From assembly GCA_032622095.1 (NCBI GenBank), contig CP136067.1, positions 43,815,549 through 43,879,548 of the forward strand: 64,000 nt of DNA, written 5' to 3'. Under the pieces are notes generated by a model. The model was given only the letters and a program-made list of their open reading frames with translations, had not been told where the DNA came from and did not search any database. The position numbers and the translations under genes are program-made. Position 1 is the first letter of the stretch; each line of letters starts with the position of its first letter. This DNA comes from Siphonodentalium dalli (lineage: Eukaryota > Mollusca > Scaphopoda > Gadilida > Siphonodentaliidae). This document shows, one piece after another, positions 45,574 through 56,281 of the stretch.

Positions 45574-45904
45574 TCCAATCGACGCAAGTGTCCACTGCCT
45601 CTGCGGTATACTTTTTGTCTGACTGCCATCTCAAATTTTGTAATGGCAGCTGAGCATCGTGGTCGAACGACAACTACACCATGTCCAAATGGCAAGTACA
45701 CCACAGCCGAACACTCCACAGACCATATCCCTCATTGAACTTATCCCACGAATTAGTAGGAATCCTGCATTTGACACATTTTTCCCGGCTTAACATACTT
45801 TACCTACAGAGTCAATAATAGGGAGAGGGCTTCAATTAAACCAATGGCTTGTTGCCTGCATGATTCTAACTTTCTGTCGTTTATTGTATCTCATGTAATT
45901 GTAT

Positions 45905-46060
45905 TTAACCCTTTCGTGTTGGGAATGGCACTGGTGCAGCAATAAAGATCCTGTGCCAGTGCGTTCTATTATATATGCGAGTCTCCCATAGGAGCATTTC
46001 ATATATAACAATACACTAGCTAACAATTAAGGTAAAAGAAAATATTGTTAGGCCAATGCG
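45905..46060 (+). mobile_element. TTAA-3 fragment
   Basis: TTAACCCTTTCGTGTTGGGA, GGCACTGGTGCAGC and GTGCCAGTGCGTTCTATTAT; the right end is not found. Confidence 0.6.
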
Positions 46061-46613
46061 TTCTCTTATTATTAATTCTAATGAACTTTTGCCAATATAC
46101 CCCCTGAAATATCAAAGATTTGTGGGGGGGGTTAATTATCGATAAATTATCGCAAAGTGTAGTCCGGTTCACCGCTTCAATGTTAGATATTGGCAGCTGA
46201 CTTCCGAGTCTCATCAATGACCCATTCAGCTCCACTCACTGTTCCATTCCTGTCCATGACGTCACGCTTACGCAGTACATGACGGGGGGTAGAGGGGTAT
46301 TGTCGCAAGCACTATACTCATCCTTGGCCTCGTTTAACTGTACACTGTAGGGCACCCACCCCGCATGTCCGTTTTAACTTATATAATCACGATGTTCCAC
46401 CCACTTTGGTGTTTTAAAAACCACCCAAAATATATCTGTTAATTAGTTGAATATAACGTGACTGCCAATTCTGGGGTCCTACGACATTACCCCTCTACCA
46501 CCAGTGAACTTACGGAGTAGATGCATAGCTGGCGTATGGTCGACTGACTTCCGTTACTAGCTGGTTGCTATATAAACAGAACAGCGGTATCGCTTTTGTC
46601 GAAATTTGACAGT
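46061..46613. other. Intronic sequence, nothing recognised
   Basis: No repeat family or gene seen. Confidence 0.4.
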
Positions 46614-47125
46614 CAGTACATTCGCCCTGTATACATGTACTTTCAGAAATCACAAAACACCACACCGATATATATCACATAAATTTCATTGTCTCAATAT
46701 CATTTAACCAAATTTCTTGACATGAAACCATGACAGATATGGCGTGAAATACACATCTCAATGAGTAAACAATTTTGCATTGTTTCAATTCAAGTTCGCG
46801 TTAAAATCAAAACCACAATTTTTAAGGATAAACATCTGAAAAAAACTAGATATTATTTATTTCTATTCGAGGTGGCAATTGTTCATCTTTATCAGCATTT
46901 TTAATGATTAGAGTGATGCTAATTGAGGGACTATATTTTAACCATCACATTCAATTTAAAACAAAAAGTCATGAATTGGCTTGGCAATTTCTATGGCTGC
47001 ACATTTTGTTGATAATTACAAGGCATGTGTGTGTCGAAATAGCATTTTTAAGTTTGAAGATAATTAGAATGGGGATAACAGTGTGGTGTTTTGTGATTTT
47101 GGAAAGGTACAGGGCGAATATACTG
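46614..47125. mobile_element. MITE with CAGTACATTCGCCCTG inverted ends
   Basis: CAGTACATTCGCCCTGTATA at the left, TACAGGGCGAATATACTG at the right; AGAAATCACAAAACACCACA and TGTGGTGTTTTGTGATTT extend the TIR to about 50 bp. The interior of about 410 bp is AT-rich with no transposase. No clear target duplication. Confidence 0.7.
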
Positions 47126-47200
47126 TGGCGAATACTCCACCGTCACCCATTAACTAAATTTGCCACAGTATATTCGCCCTGCAACTTTCCGAAATCACCA
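47084..47200. repeat. Hairpin built on an extra copy of the same TIR
   Basis: GTACAGGGCGAATATACTGT GGCGAA pairs with TTGCCACAGTATATTCGCCC, and GATTTTGGAAAGG pairs with CTTTCCGAAATC, so a third, inverted TIR copy follows the MITE end. Confidence 0.75.
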
Positions 47201-47204
47201 TTAT

Positions 47205-47311
47205 CCCTTAAATATATGTGAGGCTCCCGATGGGACACTCACATATATAAGAGAATGCATTGGCACAGGGTGTTCACAAAATCTCAGGAAGCTCCAGTCA
47301 TGAAAATGTTA
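47205..47311 (-). mobile_element. TTAA-3 fragment (right part)
   Basis: ATATATGTGAGGCTCCCGAT, ATAAGAGAATGCATTGGCAC and AGGAAGCTCCAGTCATGAAA with the TTAA-3 palindrome and end; the left end is lost. Confidence 0.6.
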
Positions 47312-47317
47312 AGAAAT

Positions 47318-47467
47318 AAGTCTTGTTTCGATTAAGGTTATGCAGTACGTTATAACCGATAAGTTTGAAGACAAATTCTATAGTGTGTTATGGTAAATTA
47401 GTAAATTTGTCTTTAAACTTTTCAGTTATAACTTTAAACCTTAATTGAAACATGAGTAATTTCTTAT
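47318..47467. mobile_element. Foldback MITE, arms ~65 bp
   Basis: AAGAAATAAGTCTTGTTTCG ATTAAGGTTAT at the left and AACTTTAAACCTTAATTGAA ACATGAGTAATTTCTT at the right, with GTTTGAAGACAAAT / ATTTGTCTTTAAAC inside. Confidence 0.75.
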
Positions 47468-47713
47468 AATTTAATCTGTCATTTTACAGGCAAACCATAT
47501 AAAGAGACCAAAAAACTGAGATTATTCCATAAACTTTGAACTTGACACACTGTCACTCAACAGACCTAGCTCTAATTATCGACTGATCAAGTGATGTTAT
47601 TAATTCATTGTTTTTGATTGGATAGTGGCAAACATTAGCACCAGTCTTGTTGATTTATTTAGGCACTTGTGCACTGAGGGTTAGCATTACCATCATTGGC
47701 ATGGCAGTTCTAC

Positions 47714-48092
47714 TTAACCCTTTACCCAACAGGAGGGCCCTGTGCCAATGCATTCTCTTATATATGCGAGTCGACCATAGGTCGCCTCGCATATATAAGA
47801 GAATGCATTGGCTTAACACATTAAAAATTATAAAATTGTTAAAGAATGTAAGAAAAAAGATTTTTTTTAGGCCAATGCATTCTCTTATATATGCGAGGCG
47901 ACCTATGGTCGACTCGCATATATAAGAGAATGCATTGGCACAGGGTATAACTGTAACTATCACAATGTGGTCAAGGAGCCGGTTCCAATGATATCCATAT
48001 TTGTATGGTTCTATTGAGACAGACCGAAGATATTTTAGGCTGTTGAAGCTTTATTTGGCCGGTTTTGGCCGGTTTGTTGGGTAAAGGGTTAA
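47714..48092 (-). mobile_element. TTAA-2 element, reverse orientation
   Basis: TTAACCCTTTACCCAACAGG and TTTGTTGGGTAAAGGGTTAA. Palindromes at 47743-47814 and 47871-47942; unique ACCGGC part at the right. Confidence 0.92.
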
Positions 48093-48298
48093 GGAATTAT
48101 GATGCATCAAATTTCCCTTTTAAATCATAGGAATTATCAAATAATTTGCATGCACTTTTTTAGGCACATGGTGTGGTCATGTCCCTCGATGCTTCTGTCA
48201 TTTCTGTATTGGAAATTTATGACCGTAATCAAGAAATTTAGGTTATTGAGAAATTTCCTTGATCGCCAAATTTGTGACAACCAATTTTTTTTATAGTA

Positions 48299-48439
48299 CA
48301 GTAATGCCCTAAATAATCGACTCCTTAACCACAGCAGAATTATGGGTAATTTTCAGGATTTAGTCGGAAATATGGCTTGTTGCCATTCATCGGAAAGCTC
48401 TCACTGAGGTTAAGGAGTCGATTATTTAGAGCATTACTG
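48299..48439. mobile_element. Family A MITE, right arm mostly deleted
   Basis: CAGTAATGCCCTAAATAATC at the left with a complete left arm, then a jump from CTCTCACTGAGG straight to TTAAGGAGTCGATTATTTAG and GCATTACTG. Confidence 0.88.
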
Positions 48440-48472
48440 TATTCCGTGGATTGACAGCTAATGATTAATTAC

Positions 48473-48616
48473 AGTAATGCCCTAATTAATCGACAGCAGA
48501 ATTATGGGTTACTTTTCATGATTTAGTGGGAAATATGGCTTGTTGCCATTCATCGGAAAGCTATCGGGGAGAGAATTCTGCTGTGGTTAAGGGGTCGATT
48601 ATTTACAGCATTACTG
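48473..48616. mobile_element. Family A MITE, both arms shortened
   Basis: CAGTAATGCCCTAATTAATC GACAGCAG (TCCTTAACCA lost) ... ATTTACAGCATTACTG. Lies only 33 bp after the previous copy. Confidence 0.85.
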
Positions 48617-48654
48617 TATATATGAATGAGAATGAAATAAATATTCTTTAAAGT

Positions 48655-48745
48655 TAACAAGATGAATAATAGACCATTCAAATGTAGGCTACTAATATAG
48701 ATTTATAACTGTATGGGAGAATCTCTTTAGTAATGAAAGGGTTAA
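48655..48745. mobile_element. TTAA-4 right-end fragment
   Basis: GAATAATAGACCATTCAAAT ... GAGAATCTCTTTAGTAATGA AAGGGTTAA; the left end is missing. It shares its TTAA with the next element. Confidence 0.65.
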
Positions 48746-49142
48746 CCCTTTACCCAACAAACCGGCCAAAACCAGCCAAATAAAGCTTCAATAGCCTAAA
48801 ATATCTTCGGTCTGTCTCAATAGAACCATACAAATATGGATATCATTGGAACCGGCTCCTTGACCACATTGTGATAGTTACAGTTATGCCCTGTGCCAAT
48901 GCATTCTCTTATATATGCGAGTCGACCATAGGTCGCCTCGCATATATAAGAGAATGCATTGGCCTAAAAAAAAATCTTTTTTTAACACTTTTTACCATTT
49001 TTTCTTACATTCTTTAACAATTTTATAATTTTTAAAGTGTTAAGCCAATGCATTCTCTTATATATGCGAGGCGACCTATGGTCGACTCGCATATATAAGA
49101 GAATGCATTGGCACAGGGCCCTTCTGTTGGGTGAAGGGTTAA
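48742..49142 (+). mobile_element. TTAA-2 element
   Basis: TTAACCCTTTACCCAACAAA and TGTTGGGTGAAGGGTTAA. Palindromes at 48892-48962 and 49045-49115. Confidence 0.92.
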
Positions 49143-49222
49143 ACTTTTATTTGACGGGAGCTGCGCTGATGCAGCATTACAGATCCTTTGACAGTACATT
49201 GTCTTATATATGCGAGGCTTAC
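49139..49222 (+). mobile_element. TTAA-3 left fragment next to a splice acceptor
   Basis: TTAAACTTTTATTTGACGGG AGCTGCGCTGATGCAGC, then GTCTTATATATGCGAGGCTT. It is cut about 25 bp before the acceptor of the exon at 49248. Confidence 0.55.
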
Positions 49223-49247
49223 ATATTAAAACTTTTGATTATTTCAG

Positions 49248-49654
49248 AACAAATCACAGTTTGTGCCGACAGCAATCTCTGTAGCAATGATGTCGTCCCT
49301 TCCTGATGCTGATTATGATGATGATGAAAAGGAAGCGGCGGGCTTTTCAGATTTAAATGTTGATAAGCCAAACATCCGATCAAGAATTACTGAACCTAAC
49401 AAGGATAATTCTGCAACCAAACCAAAATTCCTTCATCTATCGGACACTATTGTTAGACATGGGAAGGGTCCCAGCCCTGCTAGCACGCCATCGGACAGCC
49501 CATCGTCATCGGCAACCAATGGTGGTGGTGGTGCATACAATCATATCCCGCCTGTTGGGAATGAAAGGCCACAGACGAAATCACCTGATGGAAAAAATGC
49601 AGCTGACAATAAAAAAGAAGAGGCAGAAGTCAAGGAAGAGGAAGAAAGTACCGC
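49248..49654 (+). CDS. CHS: Chitin synthase exon: low-complexity linker between motor and synthase
   Basis: Acceptor ATTTCAG, then NKSQFVPTAISVAMMSSLPDADYDDDEKEAAGF, rich in Asp and Glu. It continues into a Ser/Pro/Thr stretch (PSPASTPSDSPSSSA), a poly-Gly run and a Lys/Glu-rich tail ending EEEST. There are no hydrophobic segments. The exon ends with GC before donor GTACGT and takes its last base (T, Ala) from the next exon. 135 codons plus 2 bases. The composition suggests a disordered cytoplasmic tether between the lever and the first membrane span; phosphorylation of its Ser-rich part is possible but is inference. Confidence 0.85.
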
Positions 49655-50742
49655 GTACGTTTCTAATTTTTTAATAGCGAGATTTAGATTGAAGAATGTA
49701 AACTTACGTTGCACTTCAAAGAATTGAGAAACTATATCAATTTTTGCCGGTCACAGGAAAATTTTCATGAGGTGTTCAAAACAGAAATGGGGGGTCTTAT
49801 CTTTTGTTCCCAAACCATCAGGGTGTCTGTGAATTTTGGAGTAAGAAATTGGGAAAAACCGGAATCAATTTTATGTTTCAGAAAAGAAATAATTTTGGTA
49901 ATCGTACAGCATGTTCAATTCCAGGACCATATGGCAATTTGTGCTCCAAAATACACCTAATAATATTCGCTTAAACCATTTTCCTTGCATCGATATCAAG
50001 GTTGATAATTACTACCTGAAATACCTTTCTATAAACATTTGTTCCAGCAAGAACCATTGAAGTCATAAAAAATACCATTTCGAACACAATGTTCTGGCCA
50101 GATCTCTCAGCACTTGTTACATCATTTTTTTTCATTTTCATTGGATGAGATTGACAAACCAGTCATTGTCCGAATATTTTCAAAAGTTATTCCTCCTGAA
50201 TTGTTTACCGGCTGTATATTTCGCTATGTATAAGCTTAATAACTCAAACAAACTTAGTCTGATTTTTACCAAGTTCAGTAATTGTGGGTTCTACACAATC
50301 CCACAACTCTTCCATTGCATCTCCGATGAATACAGAAGTTAGGAACTGGCACAAGACTACAGTAACTGTGAAATACAACTTAAAGGGATTTGAAACACTT
50401 TACTGCAGCTCGCAGCATATAAAATTGTTCAACGCAGGCATTTCAATAAATTGTGTAGCAAAATGACCAGCACACGTAAAACATCATTCTGTCATATAAA
50501 TTAAATAAATAAATCTCATTTGCAAAATCATTCTAATTTGTTCATTGGCAATTTGTTCGTGACAAATGACGGACTGTTTGTTTACATTTTTGTGCAGTTC
50601 AGATGCCGTGTTTTATGAAAGGGCACGGTCAATGTTGTTGAATGCCAAAGATAGTTTAATGACGGTTTCTTCAAATGGGTGTAGTGGCTGAAATGTGAAA
50701 TATTAGTTGGAAGTAATGAAGTAACTTAGCTCATAATACGGT
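49655..50742. other. Intron 3, unique part, nothing recognised
   Basis: Short open frames only. A diverged copy of the 42464 unit (TTTTTGTGCAGTTCAGATGC) lies near 50588. Confidence 0.4.
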
Positions 50743-51201
50743 ACATAATGCCCTAAATAATTGACTCCATAACCCTTTCAGTGCCAGGGGCCGATCTCAT
50801 TGGCCCTAATTTACGGTCTGTAAATTAGATTTTTTTTAAATTATTAAAATTGTAAAAAATTGTAAAAAATAATAACAAAAAATGATGAAAAATTGTTAGG
50901 CCAATGTATTCTCTTATATATGCGAGGCGACCTATGGTCGACTCGCATATATAAGAGAATGCATTGGCACAGGGTATATGGGTTACAATTGATACAAAAA
51001 TCGGACCTGGCACTCAAAGGGTTAACCACAGCAGAATAATGGGTAACTTTTCAGGATTTAGTCGGAAATATATCTTGTTGCCTGAATTTCATCTCACAGA
51101 GCTTTCCGATGAATGGCAACAAGCCATATTCCCGAATAAATCCTGAAAAATTACCCATAATTATGCGGTGTTTAAGGAGTAAATTATTTAGGGCATTACT
51201 G
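50743..51201. mobile_element. Family A MITE carrying a nested TTAA-1 in its left arm
   Basis: ATAATGCCCTAAATAATTGA at the left, ATTTAGGGCATTACTG at the right. The left arm is cut at GACTCC|(T)TAA|CCACAGC by 50769-51025. Confidence 0.85.
50769..51025 (+). mobile_element. TTAA-1 MITE nested in Family A
   Basis: ATAACCCTTTCAGTGCCAGG GG and CCTGGCACTCAAAGGGTTAA. Palindrome at 50900-50972. Confidence 0.9.
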
Positions 51202-51225
51202 TAACTTAGCTCATAATACATGTAC

Positions 51226-51412
51226 ATTAATTCCCTAAATAATTGACTCCTTAACCACAGCAGAATTATGGGTCTTGTTACCATTCATCGGAAAGCTCTC
51301 ACTGAGAACTTTCCGATGAATGGCAACAAGCCATATTTCCGACTAAATCCTGAAAAATTACCCATAATTCTGATGTGGTTAAGGAATCGATTATATAGGG
51401 CATTAACTGTAG
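51226..51412. mobile_element. Family A MITE, left arm partly deleted
   Basis: ATTAATTCCCTAAATAATTG ACTCC... at the left, TATATAGGGCATTAACTG at the right. The left arm lacks TAACTTTTCAGGATTTAGTC. Confidence 0.82.
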
Positions 51413-51458
51413 GTATTGAACATTGTATATCCCTAAATGTCTGATGCTTCCCTTTCAG

Positions 51459-51660
51459 TTTTTGGGACATATTTCAAATCATTGAACGAGAGAGAGAGAC
51501 TGATGATGTCACGTCTCAGAAGATTCTGATTATGTTGAAGGCATTCCTCTATCTCGTCCTGTTTTCCATCCTCCTCATCTGCTGCGTCACTCAGAAAATC
51601 AGTCTCATGGTGCTTGTGTCGAGCTTCAGTGACCGCGATCCGACGAAAAACGTTAATGAG
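51459..51660 (+). CDS. CHS: Chitin synthase exon: first membrane span
   Basis: Acceptor CCCTTTCAG; the first T completes the Ala codon of the previous exon. The frame reads FWDIFQIIERERETDD, the counterpart of the W-D-x-F motif at the start of animal chitin synthases. Next comes a long hydrophobic span (about residues 22-50, ILIMLKAFLYLVLFSILLI) and SSFSDRDPTKNVNE before donor GTTAGT. 67 codons plus one base; ends in phase 0. A Family A MITE ends about 46 bases upstream. Confidence 0.88.
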
Positions 51661-51816
51661 GTTAGTAAACATTATTTCTTTGATAATTGAATTGTTGACT
51701 TGAAGAAATATAAGGAATGTTTTGGCCACCTACATATATTATTTGGCTACATCTGAATTTGTTTGGCCATTTTCAGGAACTTTGACCAAATTGTAGGATA
51801 ATTGAGAAAGTGAAAA

Positions 51817-52096
51817 TTAACCCTTTCATGACTGGAGCTGTGCTGGTGCAGCATTAACGATACTGTGGCAGTGCATTCCCATATATATTCAAGTCGCCCA
51901 TTGAGAATTGTGTATTATTCATTTGGAGGGATGCTCAGGAAATATAAGCCATAATAGAAAATGCAGAAGTAATTCTATTCATTGGTGGGGAAATGTTCGG
52001 ATAATAAGTTCAACAAATGACCTATGGTCATTATTATCTGAACATTTCCTAAGGTATAACTACTCATCAATGAGTATATAGAATAGAAAGGGTTAA
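51817..52096. mobile_element. Chimeric TTAA element: TTAA-3 left end, TTAA-4 right end
   Basis: TTAACCCTTTCATGACTGGA GCTGTGCTGGTGC at the left is TTAA-3; ACTACTCATCAATGAGTATA TAGAATAGAAAGGGTTAA at the right is TTAA-4. An inner foldback (GAAATGTTCGGATAATAAGT / ATTATTATCTGAACATTTCC) belongs to TTAA-4. Confidence 0.7.
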
Positions 52097-52569
52097 TGAA
52101 CTCTGAGGAATAAACGTGTTACTTCTCCAATGTGTGAAATCAGAGCTGTTATGTTTCACAGATTGTCCGTGAGACTCCCAGATTGCCATAGCAAAAACCT
52201 CTAAAATAAAAACATCTCATTTCTCCCGCATCGGCCACTAATCCCTTTTTCAAAGGCATCCCTCAAGAAATTAATTAATTGTTTTGAGACAGTTCAAGCA
52301 TTTGTCAAAACAAATATGCTATCATGCATCTATTTTATTTCAATAGACCTATATATTAATTGCGTCCAGACAGACACATAATCACACAGCTGTTAAATAA
52401 CCACTAAGTCACAAAGCATGGGAAGGGAATGTGTCCATTTCGTTTGCTGGTAAATCTGTAAATCTGCACTTTCAGTTTCACGCATGTCCAGTTAATGTAA
52501 CCTGTGTAACTCTGTTTCATTTTTACTTATTTTGAACAAAATTTCTGCTTCTTAAAATTTGTTAATAAA

Positions 52570-53530
52570 TGGTGGAATGTTTCCATTTCTTTTGGGGTTA
52601 AACCGTAAGACGAGTCTATTTTGTACTTTCGGTTTTCACCCATATCTGTTTGTATCTGGTGGAATTCTGAGTATTTTTAATAGTTTAAATGAAGTGTCTG
52701 CTTCTTTCTTTTTAATAAATGGTGGTGGTCTCTCAAACAGGTGGAATTTGTGTTTTGAACCAAAAATTAGGTGATCGTGGTCGCATTTAACAGGTGATTG
52801 CCCATTGCATGTGTTCTATAGAATAAACCAGTCGGTGAACAGGAAATGCGGTCGCAAGTTGGAAGTGGTCCCTCCCACAAAAGTCTCCCGGATAGCCATT
52901 TTCAAAACTTAACATGTCTGTATAAAATATACCCCAAGTGCATTGGTAACTGCTTCTTAGCCTTAGGTTATCATAAATGGATCTCTTACTACTGGATGAT
53001 CAAAATTTGTATGAGTTGATGTCAGATGATAGACTGGTTGACATTCTAGTCAGGTACAGTACAGGAATTACTGGACTATCTGATTCCTTTAGAATGATAA
53101 AAAGTTTGACGTTTGAAGATATCAGTTGATTATATATCCATGTTTTGCCACTGAAACAGAAATGTTATATAGAGTGAGGAAAGTAATTGTCATTGCCTAT
53201 ACTGATTAACACAGAAGTTAGTAACAATTTGGCTGGTGAGTCTTAAAAGATCGGATGTATTAAAAAACAAAACTTTTTGTAGGTTTTGAGGAGGTTGGTC
53301 CCAAAATTTATTAGATGCAAAATCAACGGCATACCTTCTTGCCAGGAATTGTCTTTGACAAGGACCTCCCCCCCACCACTTTCTGAAGAAAAAAATGGTT
53401 ATTAGCTACCCACAGAGCGAACCTAGTGTTAATTGATTGAAAAATAACCTGATATCTTTCCTTATCATAACCAGCTGCTTGTGACAAAACTTTGTGGTTA
53501 TTTTTCAATTGACTACAAAACTGAAACATT
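52570..53530 (-). pseudogene. Coding-like minus-strand stretch, unknown, frameshifted
   Basis: From 53529 downward an ATG frame of 68 codons (MFQFCSQLKNNHKVLSQAAG ...) ends at a stop, and the next frame continues open for about 47 codons (YAVDFASNKFWDQPPQNLQK). Further down, 52980-52790 is open for about 60 codons, and 52760-52570 contains two similar PP(P/F)FI(K/N)K units about 150 bp apart. The total suggests a decayed transposon or gene piece; no family was recognised. It lies inside intron 4. Confidence 0.3.
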
Positions 53531-53563
53531 TGTTTAATGCTATAACAATAACTGGCATATCTA

Positions 53564-53709
53564 CAGTAATGCCCTAAATAATTGAAAAATTTAGTTGGAA
53601 ATATGGCTTGTTGCCATTCATCGAAAAGCTCTCATATTTCCGACTAAATCCTGAAAAGTCACCCATAATTCTGCTGTGGTTAAGGAGTCGATTATTTAGG
53701 GCATTACTG
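53564..53709. mobile_element. Family A MITE ending 18 bp before an exon
   Basis: CAGTAATGCCCTAAATAATT at the left, TATTTAGGGCATTACTG at the right, flanked by TA. The left arm is shortened (GACTCC...TTTTCAGG lost). Confidence 0.88.
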
Positions 53710-53727
53710 TATATTAATTTCTTACAG

Positions 53728-53853
53728 ATAACAGCCAAGTACCTACTGGGTCTGATTGCTCTATGCATACCTTATGCCCTGGCGGTACTCTCCTGTATGT
53801 TCAAGGCTTTCTTCGGTGATTACACTACCCCAAAATGGAAAACATTCTTAGTG
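53728..53853 (+). CDS. CHS: Chitin synthase exon: second membrane span
   Basis: Acceptor TTTCTTACAG, then ITAKYLLGLIALCIPYALAV..., a hydrophobic span followed by CMFKAFFGDYTTPKWKTFLV up to donor GTAAGT. 42 codons, phase 0 at both ends. The hydrophobic segment followed by Phe-Lys-x-x-x-x and TPKW resembles the second span and following loop of animal chitin synthases. A Family A MITE ends only 18 bases before the exon, so the polypyrimidine tract and probably the branch point must lie in or next to the MITE end. Confidence 0.88.
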
Positions 53854-55339
53854 GTAAGTTGATATTTTGCTTGGATTTTGCGTTCAGATCATTACATAAC
53901 AATTATAGTAACCTAATTCTACAATCCTGTTTCATATTTTAATAAATATATCTTATCAACTTTATAATGATTACATTTTGTGATTCACAAGAAATTTCTG
54001 ACGTTTTGGTTGTTGGATGAGTCAGATGTAATATCCCCCAAATAATATGACATTTTAATCATAATATCCAATTATGTTGGATATTGCCACCAAAATCTAG
54101 GATACTTATAGTGATGTGAAGTAATTTGTGTTAGTAATATCGTCTATAGTTGAATCCTGAATTGAGATGTAAATATTTACAATTGAGAGTAGTTCAGACA
54201 TCGTTTTCTATGGAGTGCTATGACCAATTTTATTGAAGTTTTCGGCAATATTAGTAGAATGCTACATTTCCCAGGTCGGCATAGCGCCTGAGTATTAACT
54301 TATCAATTTCACGGACCGAACAAGTCAATAATATGTCTTTAATGTAATTTTTAGGGATTTGTCTTAGCCTAATTGTCCATGACCCCAATAGAGAGATCAG
54401 TGATTCCCAAAGCAAGTGATAGACTAACCTAAGAAATAGAGAATATTCGCATAGTGTATAGCTGAATAAAGAATTTATTTTAGCGGGTATGTGGGCATCT
54501 ATTCAGCATGCCTTTATATTTATTAGGTGAGTTAACTTATAGACGACCACGTTCGAGGAAAAATATACTCTTTATTCGACTACACTATGCTGATGTACTA
54601 TTTATCTACTGAGTGAATTTAAAGGCATGGATGGCCTTCCTGGTGGGTATGCTGTTAAAATTGTCACATCCGTCAAAACCGCCATAAACAGAAAGAATAT
54701 TAAATATGACACGCCAGCAGTCTTAATAATTATGAAGACACTCGTTGGGATGATCTATCCAATACATAGACTTCACCAACTTTGTACATGTAATTAAAGA
54801 TTGAAATTATTCTATTTTAGCGTATTTTGGGGTACAGGGTGTGAAGATGGGTGTTTTATGTAAAGCAAACACACGTAGATAGGTATATGAGTCTTTAAAT
54901 ATCAGATAATACACAAGTGGTGTATGCAAATGTAGCGGACCATTGACCTGAGTAACATAGGTGATTCTCTATGTAGATTATAGACACTCAAGATGAACTG
55001 AGTAAAGCATACTTTGTCAGTGAATCGTGGCGCCTTATATACTATTTGGGGTGCATATTAAATGAGGTACTTTGGTAACACACCTCAGGATTGGCTCCTC
55101 TGTTATGGCAATGCCCCACAACCACATTTGGAGGTGGTGCTTCATTGTACGATGATCGGTCCTTGCGGTTGGACGTGAGGTCCTTGGAGGGCCAAGCATC
55201 TGTTATTCAGGTCTATGTTCCGTGTGTTAGCTGATATAAATATTGTTATGCTGTCCTTGAATCAAGCAGTATGAATCTAGTGGGGGTTCTAGTGGAGGTA
55301 TAGGTAATTATGTGACAGGTGACTGATTGCAGGAAAATA
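53854..55339. other. Intron 5, unique part, nothing recognised
   Basis: AT-rich, with no family or coding signature seen. Confidence 0.4.
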
Positions 55340-55960
55340 CAGTAATGCCCTAATTAATCGACTCCTTTAACCACAGCAGAATTATGGGTAACTTTTCAGA
55401 ATTTAGTCGGAAATATGGCTTGTTGTCATTCATCGGAAAGCTCTCCCCGAGAGCTTTCCGATGAATGGCAACAAGCCATATTTCCGACTAAATCCTGAAA
55501 TATACCCATAATTATACCCCCCACTTTTGAAGAAAATGGGCGATATACTGGATTGACTGCGTCTGTCCGTCACACTTTCTCCCTCTGTGTGTCCGTCCGT
55601 CCATACGTCCGACCTCATAACTCGAACAGCTGTGAACCGATTTCAATAATTTTTTGTATGCAATCTCCTTAGGACCGCCTCTCCGCATGATGCAGTCCGA
55701 CTTTCTTTTTTTAAGTTACGCCTTACTTTTCGACTTATTTCGACTTATTTTAACTTTAACAAATATGAACCAATTTGAATTTTTTTTCTGTACAAGCTTC
55801 TTGCGACACCATATCGATATTATTAATCCAAATTTGTCTTTAAAGTTAAAAATCTTTTTTGGTGGGTTTACGGATAATGCGGGTTGAATTTGCCACAGTG
55901 GGGGTATGCTACCTCTTGTTCTGCTGTGGTTAAAGGAGTTGATTAATTAGGGCATTACTG
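55340..55960. mobile_element. Family A MITE carrying a D-like insertion
   Basis: CAGTAATGCCCTAATTAATC at the left, AATTAGGGCATTACTG at the right. The right arm is cut within CATAATTCTGCTG by 55512-55917. Confidence 0.88.
55512..55917 (+). mobile_element. D-like (hairpin-start) element inserted between two T in Family A
   Basis: Starts TATACCCCCCACTTTTGAAG AAAATGGGCGATATACTGG, has GTCTGTCCGTC runs and core-like text (ATAACTCGAACAGCTGTGAA CC), and ends CACAGTGGGGGTATGCTACC TCTTG. Removing it restores CATAAT|TCTGCTG with no target duplication. Confidence 0.75.
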
Positions 55961-56281
55961 TACTTTGTGAATGTTGCTGTCGCTAGCAACGGAAAGAAGC
56001 AGGGTGCATTCTAATGATGCTCCATGAAGATGTGACCGACTCAGCGACGTCACTTACAAACTGTTGGAGGTCAACTTCCCCAAGTTCTTGTAACCTTTCT
56101 TTCTTGCATAATACAAAGTTTATCCATCTAGTATAGGATATGCTATGTCCACCTGGTAGATGGATAGAGGCGCGGTTTATCTGATGGGCTTTATCTGTAT
56201 AGTAGAGAGGGGAGGGAGGTGGATAACGAAATATGTTCTTTATATGTGGCCAATCATGTGCATTATTTTCTTATGTTTTAG

